5,458 bases of DNA, taken from the NCBI GenBank assembly GCA_003486385.1, contig DNFT01000120.1, positions 1 to 5,458 on the forward strand. The letters run 5' to 3'. Numbering within the stretch: position 1 is the stretch's first letter; every line of letters begins with the position of its first letter. The DNA comes from Eubacterium sp. (GTDB lineage: Bacteria; Bacillota; Clostridia; Lachnospirales; Lachnospiraceae). The position numbers were made by a program, and so were the translations under genes. Below the pieces are notes generated by a model. That model did not search any database and had not been told where the DNA came from. It saw only the letters and a list, made by a program, of their open reading frames with translations. Of the stretch, positions 1 through 5,339 are shown in pieces.

Positions 1-130
1 TGTTCTTAGAACTCTGTTCACATACTAGCCTGAACCGGCACGGATGCCGGTTCAGAAGCAATGCATACAAGGATGTATGCCTGCTTCGGTGGCGGACGTT
101 TAGAAAGCCTATTTCAGAGTTCTTAGAACA
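1..130. repeat. Structured 130-base element with terminal inverted repeats and two inner hairpins
   Basis: Seen directly: positions 1-16 and 115-130 are inverted repeats matching at 15 of 16 positions. Each end contains the 11-base near-palindrome GTTCTTAGAAC. Between them are a perfect 10-bp hairpin (31-40 with 45-54, loop CGGA) and, starting at the very next base, a second one (63-69 with 74-80, loop AGGA) extended by a 6-bp outer stem (55-60 with 82-87). The whole could fold as one closed multi-branch RNA or behave as a small non-autonomous mobile repeat. No T-run follows either hairpin on either strand, so a standard intrinsic terminator is unlikely. It lies 95 bases past the hemW stop. 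No protein is encoded here. The left boundary coincides with the window edge, so its full extent and any target duplication cannot be judged. Confidence 0.6.
31..87 (+). ncRNA. Candidate CsrA-binding double stem-loop (putative)
   Basis: Read on the plus strand, both adjacent hairpins present GGA in a four-base loop: CACGGATG at 39-46 and ATACAAGGATGT at 65-76. The second agrees at every position with the published SELEX consensus for CsrA (RUACARGGAUGU), which favours GGA in a hairpin loop. More GGA triplets follow at 94-96, 140-142 and 147-149. Known CsrA-sequestering RNAs are built of repeated GGA hairpins, and some mRNA leaders carry a pair. No plus-strand promoter is visible within the window, and any transcript would have to enter from the left. 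Whether this organism has CsrA is unknown. The function is inference; the hairpins are plain to see. Confidence 0.35.
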
Positions 131-225
131 TCTTGCTTCGGACAATGGAGCTGATATACATAAATATAATACGTTATACACTCATAAATCAGATTGGCAT
201 GTTTTGACACCCGAATCCTTTTATA
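131..225. other. Intergenic stretch downstream of hemW, no gene
   Basis: This AT-rich stretch joins the hemW stop to the structured element. It holds no open frame of note and no hairpin followed by a T-run on the minus strand, so the hemW transcript has no obvious intrinsic terminator here. The octamer TGCTTCGG at 134-141 repeats the one at 82-89. A TATAAT at 165-170 (plus strand) has no properly spaced -35 box. Confidence 0.5.
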
Positions 226-1404
226 TTATAGCATATATTCCGCCATAACGGTATTACTTACATCAATTCCCATATCTGTAAGCCTTATCCTGTCTCCTTC
301 GCGCTTAATAAGCCCCTGCTTCATCTGTTTTGCCGCAATATCACCATACACCTCATAAAAGTCCCGCCCGAATACCTCCTTGAAGCTCTCTGTGGAAATT
401 CCAGCCATCATGCGCAGCCCAAGAAACATAAATTCCTCCATCTCATCCTTCTGTGTGAGAAGCTCCTCCTCACTATGATTGTCAATCGGATTTTTTATAT
501 AACTCTCCAAATCAGATGTATTCGTAAATCTTCTTGACTGCTGACAGCTCTCCGACTTCTTTATAAGTGAGGCAGCTGCCACACCGAAGCCTATATAGTC
601 TGTTCTTTCCCAGTACGATGCATTGTGACGGCACTCAAAGCCCGGTCTGGCATAATTGGAAATCTCATATCTGCGGTAGCCTGCATCCGCTAATATTTTC
701 TTCGTCAATGCGTACATCTGCCTGTCCTCATCCTCGGTTGGAAGAATGTCACCCCCGGAGCGTTCAACCATATCAAAAAGCGGCGTGCCCTCCTCAACAA
801 TAAGGCTGTATGCCGAAATGTGCTCAGGGTTAAGCTTCACTATCTTTTCAAGGTTAGACTGATACCCTGTAACTGTCTGGTAAGGAATAGCCGACATGAT
901 ATCGATATTTATATTGTCAAATCCGGCGTCTCTTGCAGCATAATATGACTCCTCAAACTGCTCATAGGTGTGTATCCTGCCCAGTGCCCTAAGCTCCCTG
1001 TTATCCGGAGACTGAAGTCCTATGCTCAGCCTGTTCACGCCCATGCTTCTGTATGCCCGCAGCTTCCCGGCAGTCAAAGTCCCCGGATTGCACTCAACAG
1101 TAATCTCCGCATCCTCCGACACAAAAAAGGCTTCCCGCACCGCACCCATTATCTTTACAAACAACTGTGCCGGAAGAATCGATGGTGTACCTCCGCCAAA
1201 GAATATAGTACTTATGCTCCTATCGTCACCATTTTTTACTGCTTCCTTTCCCGCATGCACAATCTCCGCACACAGAGCGTTGACATATCTCTCTTTCGTG
1301 TCATCATCCGCCGGTGCGGAACAGAAATCACAGTATATACATTTTGAAATGCAAAAGGGGATATGTATATATATCCCCTTCTGTGTCTTTATATCACAGC
1401 TCAT
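226..1404 (-). CDS. hemW: HemW-type radical SAM protein (heme chaperone; often named oxygen-independent coproporphyrinogen III oxidase-like)
   Basis: The 392-residue product begins with the motif IHIPFC and the 4Fe-4S cysteines C18, C22 and C25 (CxxxCxYC, followed by DF), which bind the cluster used to cleave S-adenosylmethionine. An additional C28 is present. Further family signatures are GGGTPS at 70-75 (SAM binding), ECNPGTL at 104-110, GVNRLSIGLQS at 122-132 and HNASYW at 260-265. The last fits the HNxxYW pattern linked to heme binding in HemW. The C-terminal part (about 318-385) is the winged-helix domain typical of the family. Length is normal (E. coli HemW is about 378 aa). HemW proteins bind heme and are thought to deliver it to target enzymes; they are commonly misnamed HemN. 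ATG at 1404 follows GAGG at 1410-1413 with a 5-base spacer. It starts 14 bases after gltX stops, implying co-transcription. The stop is TAA at 226-228. An internal hairpin lies at codons 9-17. Confidence 0.93.
   Translation of the reverse strand: MSCDIKTQKGIYIHIPFCISKCIYCDFCSAPADDDTKERYVNALCAEIVHAGKEAVKNGDDRSISTIFFGGGTPSILPAQLFVKIMGAVREAFFVSEDAEITVECNPGTLTAGKLRAYRSMGVNRLSIGLQSPDNRELRALGRIHTYEQFEESYYAARDAGFDNINIDIMSAIPYQTVTGYQSNLEKIVKLNPEHISAYSLIVEEGTPLFDMVERSGGDILPTEDEDRQMYALTKKILADAGYRRYEISNYARPGFECRHNASYWERTDYIGFGVAAASLIKKSESCQQSRRFTNTSDLESYIKNPIDNHSEEELLTQKDEMEEFMFLGLRMMAGISTESFKEVFGRDFYEVYGDIAAKQMKQGLIKREGDRIRLTDMGIDVSNTVMAEYML
1355..1380 (-). other. Terminator-like hairpin inside the 5' end of hemW
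   Basis: Two 10-base arms, 1355-1364 and 1371-1380, are perfectly complementary around a 6-base loop. In the mRNA the stem is AAGGGGATAT paired with ATATCCCCTT, and the 3' arm runs into two further T residues (CCCCTTTT). It covers codons 9-17, which encode the conserved KGIYIHIPF stretch, and begins 24 bases after the start codon. The protein sequence constrains it, but two ATA isoleucine codons help make the stem perfect. It could slow or terminate transcription or limit early translation; this is inference. Confidence 0.55.
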
Positions 1405-1409
1405 TCAGA

Positions 1410-1413
1410 CCTC
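1410..1413 (-). promoter_or_regulatory. Ribosome binding site of hemW
   Basis: GAGG lies 5 bases before the ATG at 1404, within the 14-base gap after the gltX TGA. The gap is too short for a promoter of its own, so hemW translation most likely depends on the gltX transcript and may be coupled to it. Confidence 0.75.
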
Positions 1414-1418
1414 GTTTA

Positions 1419-3086
1419 TCAGTTAAGCTTTCCAAGCATATTATTGATACGCTCGCGCATCTTGTCCTCACCCATGATATGAAGAATTGTCCACAAATCA
1501 GGTGAATTGGAAGCTCCTGTAATTGTTATACGCAGAATCTCAGCTACATCCGAAACACTTCCCTTGAAGCTCTCAGGGGCAGCCTTGTATGCCTTCATAT
1601 CGGAAGCAAAGCCGCAATCATCAGCGATTGCCTTCACATTGTTAAACCAGCCATTGTTATCTACGCTGTGGTCATAGGAAGCAAGGTACTTCTCAAGAAT
1701 CTCACGAACCTGCGCATTGTCATACTTAAACTCATAGTTAGGCACAAATGTCTCGTCGAAGAAGAACGAGAACATCGGCATAATCTGCTTCGCATACTCG
1801 AAATCCTTACGTCTTCTCTTCTGACCTACACCCATGAACAGCTCAAGAGCCTTCTTGAAGTACTCAGGTGACTTAAAGTATACGTCAACCATATCCTTGT
1901 TGTATTCCTTATTCCACTCATATAGGAAATCATAGATTGCATCCGTGTCCATCTTGGCAAACTCGTTGCGGCATATATTATGAAGCTTATCCATGTCAAA
2001 AAGAGCTCCTGACTGTGCCATCTTGTGCACATCGAACTTGAACTCTTCTATCGGTGAATCAGGATGCTTGTCATACCACTCCTCGAAATTGGAGTTTAAA
2101 AGTGTCATAAGATATACCTTTACACAGTGAGGATGGTATCCGTCCTGACGGTAGAAATCAAGCGAAAGCTCCGGATCCTTTCTCTTAGAAAGCTTTCTCT
2201 TACTCATTGTGCCATCTTCAAGCTGCTCCATCTTCATAAGGTGAGCTGTATGTGCATAGTCAGGTCTCTTAAATCCGAGTATATTGAAAAGCTCAATATG
2301 TGTAGGAACGCTTGAAAGCCACTCCTCACCACGGATTACAAGAGTTGTTCCCATAAGGTGATCGTCTATGGCATGTGCAAAATGGTAGGTAGGTATTCCA
2401 TCCGATTTAAGAATGATGACATCCTGAATATTCTCCGGGAAGGAAATCTCTCCCTTGATCGTATCCTTGAATGTAACCTCCTTACCCTCAGTACCCTGTG
2501 AACGAAGTCGCATAACATAAGGCTTGCCCGCCTTTATATTAGCCTCAACCTCCTCGATTGTGAGGTTACGGCACTTAGCCCACTTAGTGTGGTATCCTGT
2601 AAGGATATCATGCTTCATCTGCTCTTCCTTAATCTGGTTAAGCTCCTCCTCCGTGCAGAAGCATGGATATGCAAGACCCTTTTTTACTAAATCCTTAACG
2701 TAGGTCTGGTAAATCTCCGCTCTCTGTCTCTGGAAATAAGGGCCATACTTGTTAATCTCAGGATTATCGATTCCTGCTCCCTCGTCGAACTCAATACCAA
2801 AGTAACGGAGAACATTGATGATGATATCAACAGCTCCCTCAACCTCTCTCTTGGCATCAGTATCCTCTATTCTGAGGTAGAAGGTTCCACCGCTCTGGTG
2901 TGCGATTCTCTCATCGGCAAGTGCTCCATAGAGATTTCCAAGATGTATAAATCCCGTAGGGCTTGGTGCAAGTCTTGTCACCTGTGCCCCCTTCTTAAGC
3001 TCTCTCGCCGGAAACTGCTTCTCCCAGTAATCAGGTGTCTTATCAATACCCGGCAGACATAACTCTGCAAGTCTGTTATAGTCCAT
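1419..3086 (-). CDS. gltX: Glutamate--tRNA ligase (glutamyl-tRNA synthetase)
   Basis: This class I aminoacyl-tRNA synthetase charges tRNA-Glu with glutamate in the cytoplasm. In Firmicutes using GatCAB it often also misacylates tRNA-Gln, but that cannot be read from this window. Numbering from the preferred start, PSPTG (41-45) is followed by HLGN (48-51, the HIGH motif), then RIEDTD (72-77), a C-x-C pair (142, 144) with a later C172 resembling the zinc-knuckle region, SDGIPTYHFAHAIDDHLMG (228-246), RGEEWL (252-257) and KLSKRKD (298-304, the KMSKS loop). The alpha-helical anticodon-binding domain fills the rest. The product is 555 aa, longer than the roughly 470 aa E. coli enzyme. As far as I recall, clostridial forms of this type are of similar length. 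The longest open frame starts 5 codons earlier at 3101, but the Shine-Dalgarno sequence supports ATG at 3086. It precedes hemW by 14 bases. An unusual MSKR directly before KLSKR marks a local duplication. Confidence 0.95.
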   Translation of the reverse strand: MDYNRLAELCLPGIDKTPDYWEKQFPARELKKGAQVTRLAPSPTGFIHLGNLYGALADERIAHQSGGTFYLRIEDTDAKREVEGAVDIIINVLRYFGIEFDEGAGIDNPEINKYGPYFQRQRAEIYQTYVKDLVKKGLAYPCFCTEEELNQIKEEQMKHDILTGYHTKWAKCRNLTIEEVEANIKAGKPYVMRLRSQGTEGKEVTFKDTIKGEISFPENIQDVIILKSDGIPTYHFAHAIDDHLMGTTLVIRGEEWLSSVPTHIELFNILGFKRPDYAHTAHLMKMEQLEDGTMSKRKLSKRKDPELSLDFYRQDGYHPHCVKVYLMTLLNSNFEEWYDKHPDSPIEEFKFDVHKMAQSGALFDMDKLHNICRNEFAKMDTDAIYDFLYEWNKEYNKDMVDVYFKSPEYFKKALELFMGVGQKRRRKDFEYAKQIMPMFSFFFDETFVPNYEFKYDNAQVREILEKYLASYDHSVDNNGWFNNVKAIADDCGFASDMKAYKAAPESFKGSVSDVAEILRITITGASNSPDLWTILHIMGEDKMRERINNMLGKLN

Positions 3087-3094
3087 TATATTTT

Positions 3095-3099
3095 CCTCC
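3095..3099 (-). promoter_or_regulatory. Ribosome binding site deciding the gltX start
   Basis: GGAGG sits 8 bases before the ATG at 3086. The alternative in-frame ATG at 3101 overlaps this site and has no Shine-Dalgarno sequence of its own, since the preceding bases are AT-rich without GGAG. The shorter protein beginning MDYNR is therefore preferred. Confidence 0.8.
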
Positions 3100-3174
3100 A
3101 TCTATTACAAATTATCTTTTTTTAATTGTAAAACTCATATTTATGCACAGACATTTATACAATTTTCTACAATA

Positions 3175-3214
3175 TAAGCCGGACTGTTTAGCCATAATAA
3201 TTAAACCAGGCTTA
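3175..3214 (-). other. Hairpin in the lepA-gltX gap (leader or 3' end structure)
   Basis: In the minus-strand RNA, TAAGCC-t-GG (3214-3206) pairs with CCGGCTTA (3182-3175), giving 8 bp with one bulged base. An inner TTTA/TAAA stem (3205-3202 with 3190-3187) is separated by an unpaired four-base stretch, and the apical loop has 11 bases. No T-run follows, so it is not a canonical terminator. No T-box consensus is present, which argues against tRNA-sensing control. It could stabilise the lepA 3' end or lie in the gltX 5' leader. Confidence 0.45.
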
Positions 3215-3230
3215 ACTGACAAGCTCATAT

Positions 3231-3259
3231 ACAATATATTAAAATTGAACAACGTCCAA
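3231..3259 (-). promoter_or_regulatory. Weak sigma-A promoter candidate for gltX-hemW
   Basis: TTGGAC (3254-3259) and TATTGT (3231-3236) are separated by 17 bases. The match is only 3 of 6 at -35 and 4 of 6 at -10, in a very AT-rich stretch where chance matches are common. The 204-base gap after lepA makes a separate promoter plausible. If used, the leader would be about 140 bases and would contain the hairpin at 3175-3214. Read-through from lepA is the alternative. Confidence 0.25.
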
Positions 3260-3290
3260 CATAATACACATATTTTCACAATTATATATA

Positions 3291-5102
3291 TTAGTTGTCA
3301 TCTAACTTGAGCACAGCCATGAATGCCTTCTGTGGTATCTCGACATTACCGAACTGTCTCATTCGCTTCTTTCCTTCCTTCTGCTTCTCAAGGAGCTTCT
3401 TCTTACGTGAAATATCACCGCCGTAGCACTTTGCAAGGACATCCTTACGCATGGCTCTTACGGTCTCTCTGGCAACAATCCTTCCACCGATGGCTGCCTG
3501 AATAGGTATCTCGAACAGCTGTCTTGGTATCTCATCCTTGAGCTTCTCGCACATCTTTCTTCCGCGTTCTGCGGCACTATCAGCATGCACGATAAATGAA
3601 AGTGCATCGACTTCTTCCTTGTTGACAAGGATATCAAGCTTGCAAAGCTTGGACTGGACATAGCCCTTAAGCTCATAATCAAACGAAGCGTAACCCCTTG
3701 AACGCGACTTGAGCGCATCAAAAAAGTCATAAATAATCTCGTTCAACGGAAGCTCATATTTAAGGAGTGCTCTGGTAGTCTCCATGTATTCCATTCCAAG
3801 ATACACACCTCTTCTCTGCTGGCATAACTCCATTATCGGCCCGACAAACTCCGTCGTAACCATAATCTCAGCCGATACAACAGGCTCCTCCATGAAATCT
3901 ATCTCCGATGGGTCCGGAAGATTGGATGGATTGGTAAGCTCCATGACCGTGCCATCCGTTTTATGAACCTTATAGATAACGCCCGGTGCAGTTGTCACAA
4001 GGTCAAGGTCATATTCACGTTCAAGCCTTTCCTGTATGATTTCAAGATGTAACAATCCAAGGAAACCGCATCTGAAGCCGAAGCCCAGTGCAACCGATGT
4101 CTCCGGCTCATACTGAAGTGCTGCGTCATTAAGCTGAAGCTTCTCAAGGGCATCCCTCAAATCCGCATAGTGTGCTCCGTCAGCCGGATACATACCACAA
4201 TATACCATAGGATTGACCTTCTTGTATCCCGGAAGCGGCTCGGCACAAGGTCTGTCTGCGTCCGTCACTGTGTCACCCACTCTCGTATCGCGCACATTCT
4301 TGATGCTTGCAGTTATATACCCAACCATTCCTGCAGTCAATTCACCGCATGGTATAAACTGACCTGCTCCGAAATAGCCTACCTCGACAGTGTCGAATTC
4401 TGCACCTGTAGCCATCATTCTTATCTTGGTTCCTTTTCTTACTGTACCTTCCTTGATACGGCAGAAAACTATAACTCCCTTATATGGGTCATATAGTGAG
4501 TCAAAAATAAGTGCTGCAAGAGGGTTGTCTTTTGAGCCCTTAGGTGCAGGAATCTTGTGCACCACCGCCTCAAGAACCTGTTCTATATTAATTCCGTTCT
4601 TGGCTGAGATAAGCGGTGCATCATGCGCTTCAAGCCCGATAACGTCCTCTATCTCATCGATAACTCTCTGCGGCTCGGCACTCGGAAGGTCTATCTTGTT
4701 GATAACCGGTATAACATCAAGGTCATGGTCAAGCGCAAGATATACATTCGCAAGCGTCTGCGCCTCAATTCCCTGCGCAGCATCTACAACAAGTATCGCT
4801 CCATCGCATGCCGCAAGACTTCTTGAAACCTCATAGTTAAAATCCACATGTCCCGGCGTATCAATCAGGTTGAAGATGTACTCCTCGCCGTCCTCTGCCT
4901 TATATACAACACGGACGGTCTGCGACTTGATGGTTATACCTCTCTCCCTCTCAATATCCATGTTGTCAAGCACCTGTGCCTGCATCTCACGGCTGGTAAG
5001 CAGTCCGGTCTTCTCAATAATACGGTCCGCAAGGGTGGACTTGCCATGGTCAATGTGGGCTATAATACAAAAATTACGAATCTTACTCTGGTCTATGGAC
5101 AT
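3291..5102 (-). CDS. lepA: Elongation factor 4 (LepA), translational GTPase
   Basis: LepA is a ribosome-associated GTPase in the EF-G-like class. It has been reported to back-translocate ribosomes and to assist 30S biogenesis, and it is usually dispensable under optimal growth. Numbering from the preferred start, all G motifs are intact: AHIDHGKST (15-23), RERGITI (52-58), DTPGH (81-85, with the catalytic histidine), NKID (135-138) and SAK (166-168). EF-G-like domains II, III and V follow, including GFGFRCGFLGLLHLE around residue 350. The LepA-specific C-terminal domain ends with GGDISRKKKLL (from 561) and a strongly basic stretch. The length of 603 aa fits the family (E. coli 599). The frame is open 4 codons further to ATG 5114, but ATG 5102 (MSIDQSKIRNF) fits the family start and has GAGGA at the right distance. 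Stop is TAA at 3291-3293. Confidence 0.97.
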   Translation of the reverse strand: MSIDQSKIRNFCIIAHIDHGKSTLADRIIEKTGLLTSREMQAQVLDNMDIERERGITIKSQTVRVVYKAEDGEEYIFNLIDTPGHVDFNYEVSRSLAACDGAILVVDAAQGIEAQTLANVYLALDHDLDVIPVINKIDLPSAEPQRVIDEIEDVIGLEAHDAPLISAKNGINIEQVLEAVVHKIPAPKGSKDNPLAALIFDSLYDPYKGVIVFCRIKEGTVRKGTKIRMMATGAEFDTVEVGYFGAGQFIPCGELTAGMVGYITASIKNVRDTRVGDTVTDADRPCAEPLPGYKKVNPMVYCGMYPADGAHYADLRDALEKLQLNDAALQYEPETSVALGFGFRCGFLGLLHLEIIQERLEREYDLDLVTTAPGVIYKVHKTDGTVMELTNPSNLPDPSEIDFMEEPVVSAEIMVTTEFVGPIMELCQQRRGVYLGMEYMETTRALLKYELPLNEIIYDFFDALKSRSRGYASFDYELKGYVQSKLCKLDILVNKEEVDALSFIVHADSAAERGRKMCEKLKDEIPRQLFEIPIQAAIGGRIVARETVRAMRKDVLAKCYGGDISRKKKLLEKQKEGKKRMRQFGNVEIPQKAFMAVLKLDDN

Positions 5103-5107
5103 CTTAT

Positions 5108-5112
5108 TCCTC
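5108..5112 (-). promoter_or_regulatory. Ribosome binding site deciding the lepA start
   Basis: GAGGA ends 5 bases before ATG 5102. It overlaps the alternative upstream ATG at 5114, which would otherwise add MRNK. The preceding region of that upstream ATG is AT-rich and lacks a Shine-Dalgarno sequence, so 5102 is the better start. Confidence 0.8.
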
Positions 5113-5117
5113 ATTTC

Positions 5118-5131
5118 TAATTTTAAAATTA
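5118..5131. repeat. 14-base AT palindrome in the lepA leader
   Basis: TAATTTTAAAATTA is a perfect palindrome just upstream of the lepA Shine-Dalgarno site. In AT-rich DNA this can arise by chance; as RNA it has no room for a stable loop. Confidence 0.3.
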
Positions 5132-5138
5132 AATCAAC

Positions 5139-5183
5139 CGGATATTATAATCCGCCGCATGACATTCCGGTCAGTTATACCGG
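5139..5183 (-). promoter_or_regulatory. Candidate lepA promoter with overlapping inverted repeats
   Basis: On the minus strand a perfect TATAAT lies at 5144-5149, about 42 bases before the lepA start codon. The best -35 region is poor: GACCGG at 5167-5172 with 17-base spacing, or TGACCG with 18. The -10 box is bracketed exactly by inverted 5-mers, CGGAT at 5139-5143 and ATCCG at 5150-5154. A second dyad, CCGGT at 5167-5171 and ACCGG at 5179-5183, overlaps the -35 position. A weak -35 with dyads over both core elements suits a regulated promoter, though no regulator can be named. Confidence 0.4.
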
Positions 5184-5339
5184 TTTCGGCAGATTAAAAA
5201 CATCATAAATCACTATATAATACCATATTAACAGAAAAAATGGAAGAGCTTTTTATCACCAAAATAAAGGAGAGCCCCCTCACAGGAGCCCCCAATCACA
5301 ATATGACGTCTCAAACTATACGCTGCTACGCAGCTAAGG

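Larger units (their letters stand above)
3087..3290. other. AT-rich intergenic region between gltX and lepA
   Basis: This 204-base gap carries no credible coding frame. It contains the gltX Shine-Dalgarno sequence, a leader hairpin and a weak promoter candidate. A run of seven T on the plus strand (3117-3123) reads as A-rich sequence in the gltX leader. No hairpin plus T-run terminator for lepA is seen. Confidence 0.6.
5103..5339. other. Non-coding region upstream of lepA
   Basis: This region contains the lepA leader, promoter candidate and dyads, and further right a run of GGAG-type direct repeats (GGAAGAGC at 5242-5249, GGAGAGCCCCC at 5269-5279, GGAGCCCCC at 5285-5293). The octamer GAGCCCCC occurs exactly twice, at 5272-5279 and 5286-5293. 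A small hairpin GCTGC-tac-GCAGC lies at 5322-5334, just past the stop of the coding remnant, and may be part of a weak terminator. A plus-strand frame starting at 5240 has no Shine-Dalgarno sequence and no recognisable protein features. Confidence 0.5.

Noticed and set aside
31..54. Intrinsic terminator for hemW or for a gene to the left
   Set aside because: The 10-bp stem is strong, but no T-run follows it on either strand.
1..130. Phase-variable invertible promoter (inverton)
   Set aside because: The inverted repeats have a suitable layout, but the enclosed DNA shows no promoter and is dominated by hairpins, and no recombinase is visible.
133..170. Plus-strand promoter TTGCTT with TATAAT at 165-170
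   Set aside because: The spacing is 26 bases, far from the usual 17, and no gene follows on that strand.
204..232. Plus-strand TTGACA at 204-209 with TATAGC 17 bases on
   Set aside because: It would only produce an antisense transcript into hemW, the -10 box is poor, and the stretch is AT-rich.
3087..3290. T-box leader for gltX
   Set aside because: The conserved antiterminator sequence of T-boxes is absent, and there is no terminator hairpin with a T-run.
3102..3310. Plus-strand frame across the lepA-gltX gap
   Set aside because: Its residues reflect AT-rich non-coding DNA, and it overlaps the gltX ribosome binding site and the lepA end.
4390..4836. Longer plus-strand open frames opposite lepA, gltX and hemW
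   Set aside because: They are serine-, threonine- and cysteine-rich antisense shadows of strongly conserved genes and carry no start signals.
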